Assembly: GCA_963281255.1 (NCBI GenBank) | Contig: OY725501.1 | Coordinates: forward strand, 3,821,674-3,885,673 | Source of the DNA: Aphrocallistes beatrix | Taxonomy: Eukaryota; Porifera; Hexactinellida; Sceptrulophora; Aphrocallistidae | DNA length: 64,000 nucleotides | Direction of reading: 5' to 3' | Part shown: piece after piece, positions 41,701-51,400 of the stretch | Layout: each line of letters starts with the position of its first letter | Position numbering within the stretch: position 1 is the first letter of the stretch | The notes under the pieces: model-generated | Databases searched by the model: none | What the model was told of the DNA's origin: nothing | The model's input: only the letters and a program-made list of their open reading frames with translations | Program-made: the position numbers and the translations under genes

Positions 41701-42770
41701 TCTACATAGTAGCTTAATCCATCAAACATATCTATTTGCATGCAGTTGAATGAGAAAATTATTGAAGAAAATTAAGAAATTTTAAAGCATTACTTTAAAA
41801 ATAAATAAGTCCCGTTTTCGATAGATAAAAGGGGCTGCATTTTACAATATTGCACTCCTAGGTTCCCATAGAAGTTAGATCCATTCCGGATTCCAGAATG
41901 CTAGCCATGCAGGTGCATTCACACTTCCTGTGGAGTTCATATCTGTCTTCTACCACTAAATTCGTAAAAACCGTCTTCGAGATTCTCAGAGATCGAATAT
42001 ACCCACATGCCGCGCGCTCTTACGACCAATGGAACTACCCTCCTGGTGCTATTTATACTGGCATGAAGAGTTCTAAAAATAGACTGTTCACTCAATTCAC
42101 AGCTGTTTTGTGGTTAGAAGACTTTGATGTTCTATATTTAGAGCGAATATGGAATCTTATAGAATGTGTGAATTTGATGGAACTAATTATAGTTTCGAGT
42201 GAATCTATTAATGAGATCCAAACCTTTCCTGTGAAATCTAAGAAGATCAGAACACTTATATCGAAAAATGGAATAATCGATTCGAAGAACTTTAAAACTG
42301 AGGCTGTCATCAATCTAAATATAGACACTATTCCCGCTGTAGGACAGATAGAGTTTGCATTTTCAGTTTGGAAAGAGTTTCCTGAGCGTTTGGTTGGATT
42401 CAGAACACTTTCACACCTTTCAAACGGGAATAGAAGAGATCCTATTCGTAATGACCTGAATTCCTTTTCACTGATTCATCCAATCCCTGCTTTCTACCAT
42501 GCAAAGTACAATAGTGATTTTTCTAAATATATCCCAGACAATCTATTGACCCTAGCAACGGAATCTCTGGAATGTATGTATATCGGGATGAATTACTACA
42601 TTTCACACGTCACTCACAGTCCTCCAATCAAAATCGCAGGATTTTTAGCTGATACTAAAAATAGCTACAATACGACTCTAATACAATCCTGTACAGAGTT
42701 ATATTCAGAAATTTACGGATATAATCCATTGTTAGAATCTCATGTCCAGTTTGTACCTCTTTCTTTCTGA
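38730..42770 (+). CDS. EXT1: Exostosin EXT1-type heparan sulfate co-polymerase (4 exons)
   Basis: Exons by splice sites and frame: 38730-39137, 39968-40313, 41019-41434, 41862-42770. They give about 692 residues with no internal stop (human EXT1 is 746). The N-terminus is a short cytosolic lead and one hydrophobic anchor ([13 protein letters not shown]), as in a Golgi type II enzyme. The exostosin GT47 half follows: [55 protein letters not shown] and [10 protein letters not shown]. Exon 4 is the GT64 half, with [11 protein letters not shown] and a truncated-looking UDP-sugar site. Family members extend heparan sulfate by adding GlcA and GlcNAc, with EXT2 as partner. In the GT64 half the DxD position reads NID, losing the first acid, so that half may be inactive. 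Introns 1, 2 and 3 contain transposon copies. Confidence 0.88.
39147..39403. mobile_element. Inverted-repeat element with three 45-bp tandem units, EXT1 intron 1
   Basis: ACATACCTAATTTACGG at left and CCGTAAATTAGGTATGT at right. From 39151 a 45-base unit beginning CCTAATTTACGGAACGGAAC is repeated three times almost without change. It starts nine bases after the exon 1 donor. Confidence 0.75.
40660..40793. mobile_element. hAT-like non-autonomous element, EXT1 intron 2
   Basis: CAGTGGTTACCAACCTGGGG at left and AAAGGTTGAAAACTGCTG at right. The flanking 8-mers TCCTATAC and TCGTATAC differ by one base. It is the reverse-oriented sibling of 33467-33626. Confidence 0.85.
41440..41587. mobile_element. 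Degenerate pogo-like MITE, EXT1 intron 3
   Basis: GGAAACCAGTTTTTCTTAC near the left and AAAAGGTTTCGACTG-TA at the right resemble the termini of 33232-33380. The left tip is lost. Confidence 0.5.
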
Positions 42771-43129
42771 GGTGTGAAGATTGTGTTCAGATTAGCAACA
42801 TATCATTTACATGTTTATTTGTATAATTTGAGTTTGAAATTTGTTTACATGAGTTGTGTATATTTTCAGATATTTATGAATAGTGTTGTTATTATTATTT
42901 AATTGAGAAATATACTTGTAATTGAATATTAGTGTGATGGATCTGAAATGTATATACTGCGTAATTGTGAAAGTGTGTGCTGGTAGACCGATAGAGCAGC
43001 TACAGAACTGAGGTGTGAAAATTCAACTTAAAACCTAACGAAACGTGTACAATACCAAAGAATGCAATGTGATTCGGCTGTTGCGTAGTTGCATCTGACT
43101 TAAATATTTCCTATTACTAATAAGCAGAA
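42771..43129. other. 3' flank of the EXT1-type gene, no gene seen
   Basis: AT-rich, with no recognisable frame or paired repeat. Confidence 0.35.
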
Positions 43130-43212
43130 TTAGATTAGGGAGAATTTAAAATCTGATAGTTTGTTAATATAATTGAAGCTGTTATACCTGTTATAATAAA
43201 ATATATCCATAT

Positions 43213-43700
43213 ATGGAATAGAGTGTCTCGGTAACCTAGTTATAGAAACTCTCATTCCTATTTCAGGACATTCCATGGGTTCCTTGGTTAGGATTATTTT
43301 TTCCTCTTTCAGTGTTTTGTAAGACATTCTTGGTAGTTGTTTGGTTGTAAAGGAGATGTAGAAGATTTGTTGGAATTTGTATGGAGATGTAGAATATTAA
43401 TTGGACCTTGTATTTATATGGGAAGGAGTTATGTTACAATTATAGAATAGTCAAGTAATCCCATGGTCTACTCCAATTCAGCATGATCCATATAGTAACA
43501 GCATATATACTGTAGTATAGTGGAGTGTATAGGAAAATCCATGTCAGCATATTATTCATATCAATCTATTAAATCTCTAAGTTGTAATACAGGTGCAAGC
43601 AGCCTAGTAGAGATGACATCGTTAGAGGCTCACATTGCCATTAATATTACTGAGTTATTTGATACAAAATAACATGGGACTTCTTAATGCAATTAATGGT
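43213..43700 (-). pseudogene. Inverted, truncated copy of a CD225-like gene: promoter and first about 36 codons
   Basis: On the minus strand the ATG at 43325-43327 starts a reading identical at its beginning to the gene at 45022 (MSYKTLKEEKIILTKEPMEC, then RLPRHSI), with the upstream DNA matching 44655-45021. The match stops within a few bases after the RLPRHS codons, before the membrane core, and unrelated sequence closes the frame. This is an inverted duplication with a 0.95-kb spacer. Confidence 0.85.
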
Positions 43701-44640
43701 ACTATGCGTATATATCTACACAGTGTGAGATGATGGAATTATAATTTGATTGGTTGAAGCATCATATAATCGTATGGTACATAGTTACTTAGGATTTTTG
43801 GGAGTGAAGCTTCTCGAAATAAATCCGACCTCAGGATTGATTTGATTATTTCTCGAGGCAAGGCTGGATTCGGCAATCAAGTTAATCGCTGTCACTGTCA
43901 GTTAACAGTTGAGAAATGTTAACTCAATTAACTGATCTGTGCTATTTTCTAAATATTTCAGGGCCGTAGCGACCGGTCCGGTCCGGTTGGTCTGGTTTCA
44001 ATCTGAAAATTTTGATAAATTTAGCCTCAAAATGGATCATTTTGTCGGATCGAACTGGTTTCAACCTGACAACCTTTTAGTCTCAACCGGACCACTTCAC
44101 CCCTGGTGACTACGGCCTTGCATTTATATTACTTTCATTGTTTTTGGATGAGATTCATGAGTATTACTTCTCAAGGCTCAAAAATATTAATTTATATGCT
44201 TGCGTTTTCAATATCGCTGATGTTTATTATACTTTTTCAAGTTGAAGATTTGGAAAACAATCGTATTTCTAGAATTTTTGACATCGGTTGACCGGTTAAC
44301 TTCCTGTAAGCAAACAAAATATTATCTAAAATCGATTAACTAAAAGCCCCAGCCATAGACAATATGTTCTGATGGCTATATAGCGCTAACATTAATAGAT
44401 CCCCCTCATTATAACCAGAGCACTACTATTTCGAAAGGAGCGCACCCCTTATAATAAAGTTTGTTCACACAAGAAAGTGACCAAAATAATAACACTAGGA
44501 TTATCACTTGGTATTTAAATATTCCACTTTCTCTATGTATCTTTATCGAAGAGTATTTTTAAAACGGCGTGCTCCTTATTTGAGGAGCACTTAATGCTCT
44601 GATTATAACAGCAAATGTTATTAATGGATACCATCTGCTA
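43701..44640. other. Spacer of the inverted duplication
   Basis: It contains the element at 43959-44120. Bases 44415-44590 have inverted words ('aggagcgcaccccttataataaa' against 'acggcgtgctccttatttgagg') suggesting another small inverted-repeat element. No gene seen. Confidence 0.4.
43959..44120. mobile_element. hAT-like MITE, CAGGGCCGTAG termini
   Basis: CAGGGCCGTAGCGACC and GGTGACTACGGCCTTG are near complements at the ends of 162 bp. The inside has inverted 'ggtctggtttcaa..ctgaaaa' words. The flanking 8-mers are not clearly equal, so the superfamily is tentative. Confidence 0.6.
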
Positions 44641-44654
44641 AGTTGAGATTGTTC

Positions 44655-45021
44655 TAAGAGCATTATATTGCATTAAGGAGTCCCATGTTATTTTGTATGA
44701 AATAGCTCAGTAATATAAATGATATGTGATCCTCTAACGATGTCATCTCTATGCACCTGTATTACAACTTAGAAATTCAATAGATTGATATGAATAATAT
44801 GCTGACATGGATTTTCCTATACACTCCACTATACTACAGTATATATGCTGTTACTATATGGATTATGCTGAATTGGAGTAGACTATGGGATTACTTGACT
44901 ATTCTATAATTGTAACATAACTCCTTCCCATATAAATACAAGGCCCAACTAATATTCTACATCTCCATACAAATTCCAACAAATCTTCTACATCTCCTTT
45001 ACAACCAAACAACTACCAAGA
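44655..45021 (+). promoter_or_regulatory. Promoter region of CD225-like gene 5 (duplicated inverted at 43328-43700)
   Basis: A TATAAATA word at about 44932-44939 lies about 85 bases before the start codon and is also kept in the inverted copy. About 370 bases of flank are retained in both copies with few changes, so the copies are recent or under constraint. Which factors bind is unknown. Confidence 0.5.
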
Positions 45022-46140
45022 ATGTCTTACAAAACACTGAAAGAGGAAAAAATAATCCTAACCAAGGAACCCATGGAATGTCCTGAAATAGGAATGAGAG
45101 TTTCTATAACTAGGTTACCGAGACACTCGATTACAATGTCACTCATACTGGCTGTCATTTCGTTCTGCTTCTGCACTGGCATCGGTATCATTCCACTCAT
45201 CATGGTCGGGCTTGCATACATCAAGCGGGAAACTGGACAATTGAATGATGCCAAACGTATCAGCAAACGTTCACGCTATGTCTCCGTTGCTTTCATAATC
45301 TTGTCTGCATTCCTGCTCATCCTATTCTTCACATACTGTGGAACAATGGCGGTTTATGGGAAGCAAGTGAGACAGGAACTGTTCCTGCAACAAGATGAGA
45401 ATGACATGATGATGGAGGGTCCCGATGATTACCCCGAGTACGGAATGGACCGTGTTAACGACACTGATGAATTCCCGACTGGATTTCCTGATGATGAGTC
45501 AGTTGACGAAGTTGATGAGTTAGTAGACGAAATCGACGAAATCGACGATCTAACTGATGAGTTAGATGAAGTGACTGATGAATTAGACAATGAATCTACT
45601 GAAGATTCCGACATGAGTGAGAATACTGGAGAGTCAGTTGATGAAGATCTTGATGACCTCGATGAACTCCCAGATGATTCAATTGATGAACCAGCTGATG
45701 ATCTGGATGATGACGAAATCCCTGATGATCTGGATGATGACGAAATCCCTGATGATCTGGATGATGACGAAATCCCTGATGATCTGGATGATGACGAAAT
45801 CCCTGATGATCTAGATGATGACGAAATCCCTGATGATCTAGATGATGACGAAATCCCTGATGATCTAGATGATGATGAAATCCCTGATGATCTAGATGAT
45901 GATGAAGCAACAGACGATATTGATGAACCAATTGACGAATCAACTGATGAGCCAGCAGATAACTCCGAGGATAAACCAATTGAAACCGACGAGAAATCCG
46001 AAGAATTAACTGACGAAAAGAAGGAAGAGAAATCCGAAGAAAAGATCGAAGATAAATCAGAGGAAAAGTCCGAAGAAAAACCCGAGGAAAAATTTGAAGA
46101 AAAATCCAAAGAAACTGAGAAAGAAAAAAAGGAGGAATAG
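45022..46140 (+). CDS. CD225/dispanin-like membrane protein 5 with long acidic repeat tail
   Basis: 372 residues. The N-terminus (MSYKTLKEEKIIL) and membrane core (SLILAVISFCFCTGIGIIPL, then a G-L-A-Y-I-K-R-E-T-G-Q basic loop and a second hydrophobic segment ending near residue 110) match the array at 23.9-28.1 kb. The tail of over 240 residues is the longest in the family. It is D/E-rich with seven exact copies of the 9-residue unit DLDDDEIPD plus one variant (45696-45911, a 27-base tandem repeat), then a K/E-rich end (EKSEEK-type). No Cys occurs in the tail. It may bind cations or act as a brush-like spacer, by inference. The tail is expected to be cytosolic or lumenal according to the CD225 topology, which I cannot fix. 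Confidence 0.8.
   Translation: MSYKTLKEEKIILTKEPMECPEIGMRVSITRLPRHSITMSLILAVISFCFCTGIGIIPLIMVGLAYIKRETGQLNDAKRISKRSRYVSVAFIILSAFLLILFFTYCGTMAVYGKQVRQELFLQQDENDMMMEGPDDYPEYGMDRVNDTDEFPTGFPDDESVDEVDELVDEIDEIDDLTDELDEVTDELDNESTEDSDMSENTGESVDEDLDDLDELPDDSIDEPADDLDDDEIPDDLDDDEIPDDLDDDEIPDDLDDDEIPDDLDDDEIPDDLDDDEIPDDLDDDEIPDDLDDDEATDDIDEPIDESTDEPADNSEDKPIETDEKSEELTDEKKEEKSEEKIEDKSEEKSEEKPEEKFEEKSKETEKEKKEE
45696..45911 (+). repeat. 27-bp tandem repeat coding DLDDDEIPD
   Basis: There are eight units. Early units use CTG and GAC codons ('gatctggatgatgacgaaatccct') and later ones CTA and GAT. This synonymous drift suggests stepwise expansion rather than complete homogenisation. Confidence 0.9.
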
Positions 46141-46730
46141 AAACTTAGAATACTAATGAGATATTGCTTTATTTTAATATAGCTTTATTGTTTGCAGTAA
46201 TTAAGCCTTTATATTTATTAATTGTTTGTCTATTCATTTGTAAATAAAATCTAAATAACTTTTCAGTAATTTTCTAATTAGAAGCATAAGGCTGAGCTAC
46301 ATATATAAATAAGTTACTTCCTCAGATCCAAAACGAGCATAAAAAGTTGATTCCATATCTTTAAATTTGTCTGAATCAATAGAATCTAATCCTTAGTTTT
46401 AAGTACATACTATAATGAAGTCTCTAAATTTCAATTGTGTGATGTTACTTATATGTCAGCAAAAGGTTATATCACACTCTATACTGATTCAGATTCAACA
46501 CCAGGATATGTTGTATTGTTTCTCACGTATTATTATACTACAATTCTACTATACATAGAAGTATCATAATAATACAAATTCCATTTGAAGACATAGTGAT
46601 GCATTTAACAGTAATATTAACACTGTCATTCAATTAACATTAAATACATGAGAATCATACACTAAACACAGGAATTCATGAGGGATACGCACATAGATAT
46701 TTATAGAATAAATTACTATAAATAGTATGT
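46141..46730. other. Convergent intergenic space, no gene seen
   Basis: AT-rich spacer between the CD225-like gene 5 and the four-TM gene on the opposite strand. AATAAA-type words are present at 46244-46249. Confidence 0.35.
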
Positions 46731-47255
46731 TCAATTAATATGTCCAATACTTTTCCCTTGAGGAGGAGGTGGTGGGGTCCAGAACACAATCACTATGAAG
46801 TATAGTTGATACACAAACACTAGAGTGAGGTATGCTGCAATAACGATAGTGAGTATGTAATAGGAAAAATAGCCAGCGTATCCCATTAAGAAGCTATCAT
46901 CATTTGCTAGGAACACTATTGAAGCGGACGTGTTCAATATTATCATGACGAGGTCAAGGAGCTCTGATACGATGAGTAAGACCAGTGCTGCTCTTTTATA
47001 GTAGCTCATGAGCCACAGAGTGAATGCAGACCCCATTACACTGATAATGATGCTGATTGTGTATATGACCACTGTTATGATCATAGAGGCAGCCAGGAAG
47101 GAAACTGAACGGTATTCCGTATAGTCCATTTTCTCTAGTACAGCGAGCATACTGATCAGGCTAGTGCCTAGAATAGCACAGAACATGACGTAGATTGAAC
47201 CGATTAGGTTCAAGACTATGTTGATAATACTCAGGATGAGATTCTTCAAGTCCAT
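46731..47255 (-). CDS. Four-TM membrane protein, family not recognised
   Basis: 174 residues, Ile/Leu/Val-rich, with four hydrophobic segments (about 8-40, 48-80, 88-118, 128-158) and short loops. It ends in a proline run (TPPPPPQGKS). A few acidic residues sit in loops (LEKMDYTEY, LANDDS). There is no CCG motif or long second loop, so it is not a tetraspanin. The layout is like many small MARVEL/MS4A-type tetraspan proteins, but I see no diagnostic motif. It is adjacent and convergent to CD225-like gene 5. Confidence 0.6.
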   Translation of the reverse strand: MDLKNLILSIINIVLNLIGSIYVMFCAILGTSLISMLAVLEKMDYTEYRSVSFLAASMIITVVIYTISIIISVMGSAFTLWLMSYYKRAALVLLIVSELLDLVMIILNTSASIVFLANDDSFLMGYAGYFSYYILTIVIAAYLTLVFVYQLYFIVIVFWTPPPPPQGKSIGHIN

Positions 47256-48330
47256 TTTTCTTGATCAGGATTATCTTCCTCTCTGGAGAGTTTTATTTTT
47301 ATATTAATCAGTATGGTGATGTCATTTTATCATATTGTATGCCTGAATCACGTTACAGTGCTGACATAGTGAGTTCGGATTATATCATCCATTAGAATTC
47401 AAATTCTATGGACATGTGCTCACTAATTACAATATGATTGAACCAAGTGTGATGATTCATGAGAATCAGTATTATAACCATTGAAATTAAGGTTAAGCTA
47501 CGGCGTTGAGGTCAAAATTGAAAATTTGTTAAAAAATTTGCTACTTTTCAATTCTGCCTCCACGCTGTAATTTACCCATAACCTAGGAGCATCATGTTAA
47601 TAGACTCAGGCCCCAGCATCTAGGTTGTTAATAATTAAAGTTCGACTGAAATTTTGATCTTGCAAAATCAACGAAGTACGCATATTGATTTCGGTTATAA
47701 AGAATAATATATTTAGATAAATTGTTTGATTGATTTTATAAATCACAATGAGCACAACTAAGGCTATTCTACTTATGTGTATATGCATTTGTGTTTGCTA
47801 AAGGAGTGGCATGCAATTTAGTTTAGTTATCACGGGCTCACAATCGATCAGCCAATCCAATCGTCAGAATTAGGAATGAGTCAGACAACTCGAAGCTTAT
47901 AGAAAAGATCTGAAAATTAGTTACTTCCTATAACTAATGTTACACATTATTTGTCCGACAGAATATTATGCTGGTTTTATGCTATGTGATAAGGAATTTG
48001 AGGAACTTATCAAATTGCATAATTCCAACAATAGAACAGCTTTCATAAGCAATTTAGAGATCAAAGTTCGAATTACTCTAACTTAAGAATTTATATAGAT
48101 CATCTGTACTCCTCGATGCTTACATACTTCTAATATTTAAATATCTTACAGTAACTTCAATAGCAATTATTTCTACTGCGTTATCAAAATGGTTGAAACG
48201 TAAATCGATACGAGCTGTTAGATTCAATAGCTTTGAATGCTTACAGTCTAGCATCAGTACAAACATTAAGTCGAGTATAAATTAAGTAATGGCAAGTGAT
48301 ATCTGTTAATATTCGATCATATGATCAAAA
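47256..48330. other. 1-kb intergenic region, no gene seen
   Basis: AT-rich with no recognisable product. 47475-47600 has words inverted about each other ('aaggttaagctacgg' and 'cacgctgtaatttaccc'), possibly part of a degenerate element. Confidence 0.35.
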
Positions 48331-48406
48331 ATGAATGTAATACTGACTATATTAGTGGTAATATCATATATATCACTTTTTGCAGTTGCTACGACTTTTG
48401 CTCAAG
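48331..48406 (+). CDS. Exon 1: signal peptide
   Basis: The ATG begins a hydrophobic 25-residue leader (MNVILTILVVISYI to FAVATTFAQ) typical of a cleaved signal. It ends in phase 1 at CAAG|GTTAAT. It is the only leader found for the whole array. Confidence 0.7.
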
Positions 48407-51400
48407 GTTAATATTTCAATATTGATCAATTGTATTCAGTGAAAGTTAAAGTCTATGTAATGTAGTCAACATGATAAGTCGCCATCCAGACATCCCAAAG
48501 ATTTGGTGCGATACCTGTTCGCAGAAAATTCACAAAAATAGTCGCGATACGATAGCCTAGCTCAGTTATTGCTCAAATAATTTGTCTCACTAAGCTAGTA
48601 GATACTCACTTGGTATCGCGGTGCATCAGTGAAATGTCTGAATGCCGATTGTATGATAAAGGTGGAGGCAAAGGAGACACTGCATTTGTCTGACAACATT
48701 TCTTCTACCGAGTTCGTTACCCACTAGGTTATTAGTGCAACTCATATTATCCAAAACATTCCTTTTAGATATAGCAGTGCCTAGGAGTGGATGTGATCTG
48801 ATCACAGAGAGAGGAGTATGTTTCAGTTATTTCAAGAACGACCCATTAAATTGGGAAACAGCTGGTGGTAGATGTACTGTTTGGGGAGGTTACCTAGCTA
48901 CTATCAACAATAGCAATGAAGATGCACTGTTAGACTCGATACTGGGTATACCTCCACATCCAATTTGGATTGGATATAATGATATCGAAACACAAGGGGA
49001 ATTCAAATGGGTTGATGGCACTGATAGTAGTTATACTAATTGGGGATCTGGTCAGCCCAATCCTAGTCCCAGTGATGCTTGTGTAGAGAAATATCCGCAC
49101 GACTTCCTTAAGTGGCATGATGACAATTGTCAGTATTTGAGAAATTACTTCTGCAGTACTGAAGGTAAGTTTAAGATGCATATTATACATATATCAATAA
49201 TTTCATTAAATTATTATCTCTTGAACCCAAAAAATAATGTACGTTTATATTTAATAATTAAGGATAATATTGATTGATTATAATTTTTGTACAAGTAAAA
49301 GTGAGAATTGTATGTCTGATTGATTTCTAGTGATTCCGTTTCAAATAAGAATAAATGAATCATTCATTACTGCTAACAATGCAAGCATCTATCAAGACGC
49401 TACTCTCTATTGCATCACAGAGAACAGGAACACTCCACAAGTGAATTGGAGCTATATAGATCTAGATGGGAGCATATCAGTTCTTAGTATCTCAACTAAT
49501 GTCACTACAGGAGTTAGTGCTCTGACTGTAACTACTGATAATCCAGGCTACTACGCGTGTGAAGTCGCTCAACAAGGTGGAGTCAGTAAGGTATATGGAA
49601 TCTTGTTACTGGATCCATCACTGTTAACAGGTACTACATATACTGTATTCACAATTTATTGACTTCTAATGAACCCGTTCCCATTTTGAGTTTCTCTAAC
49701 ATCAAAAGATCAGCATTTTTTAATAGAAGATGAGACTAAATCTAATTCTTAACCATATAGTATTGTTTTTGATTTGTGGGGATGTGTATGTATAAGAATG
49801 GTAATCATTGAAGGCAATAGTTTATTACATAAATGGATTTACGTGCTTTGGTGCTCACTATGATATTAGTACAACTCAAATTATCTAAATAATCCTTTTA
49901 GATATAGTAGTGCCTAGAAGTGGATGTGATCTGATCACAGAGAGTGGAGTGTGTTTCAGTTATTTCACGAACAGTCCATCCAATTGGACAACAGCTCGTA
50001 GTAGATGTGCTGTTTGGGGAGGTGACCTAGCTACTATCACCAATAGCAACGAAGATGCATTGTTAGATTCAATAGTGAGTGTGCCTACACATCCAATTTG
50101 GATTGGATATAATGATATTGAAACAGAAGGGGATTGGAAGTGGGCTGATGGTACTGATAGTAGTTATACTAATTGGAATGCTAATAGGCCTGATAATCAT
50201 CTTGGTAATCAAGATTGTGCAGAGAAATTTTTTCTAAACCTTCCTAAATGGGAGGATGACTTTTGTTATGAATTGAGAAATTACTTCTGCAGTGCTAAAG
50301 GTAAGTTTTAAATGCATATTATACACATGTCAATAATTTATATAAAATACTATCTTTTGAAACCAAATAATAGTATAGGGTTTTTCTTTAATAATTAAAA
50401 ATGAGAATTGTTTGATGTTTGATTGATTTCTAGTGATTCCGTTTCAAATAAAAATAAATGAATCATTCATTACTGCTAACAATGCAAGCATCTATCAAGA
50501 CGCTACTCTCTATTGCATCACAGAGAACAGGAACACTCCACAAGTGAATTGGAGCTATGTAGATCTAGTTGGGAGCAGATCAATTCTTAGTAGCATAACT
50601 GATGCCACTATAGGAGTAAGTGTTCTGACTGTAACCACTGATAATCCAGGCTACTACTCGTGTGAAGTCACTCAAGATAATGGTGTCAGCAGGATATATG
50701 GTGTCTGGTTACAGGATCCTTCACTGTTAACAGGTACTGTATCATTAGAATATGCATAGGAACAGGACCCGAAGCTGGAGCATCAGTATCCTTCCTGGAT
50801 TCTAAGATATCCTGAGACATAATGCAAAATCTAGATATTCCCGTAATACCCTAGAAGCTCATCCACTAACTAATACGAGTAACTCCCGAAGTTTGTCAAT
50901 ATAATTTATGTTAGAAGCAATACTCAAAACTCAAATCATTTTTAGAGATGTGCTATATTATTTTTATGAATTTTTCCGATATTTATAAATCCTTGTTAGT
51001 TGTAGTAGTGCAATTAGATTTTTAAACATCACATCGACTATTTTGCTTCATAAAATGAATATCCCCAATGATTATATAGTCAAAACTTATAAATATCATT
51101 ATTAAAACATTTTTATCTCTCTTTAGTGCCAGTGAATACATCCACCTACAATTACACAGTGGGAATAGACAGAACATATATTCAACTTCTCTGTCAGATT
51201 GAATCTTACTCACTTCAGAGCTTCAGATGGAAAATATTCAACTCAACAACTCTATACCCAAATCCACTCAATATTAGTAATGAACTGCTCAGTTTAGGTA
51301 ACAGTCAAGAGTTGCAGTGTTTTGATACAGATACTGGGAACTTTATTTCACACATAGAAATAGCAATTCAAGGTAAATTATTCCATATTCTCCTTTCAAC

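Noticed and set aside
45429-46109. Long antisense frames (Ser/Gly- and His-rich) opposite the CD225-like gene 5 tail
   Set aside because: They arise only because the 27-base acidic repeat is open in several frames. No domain or start context supports them.
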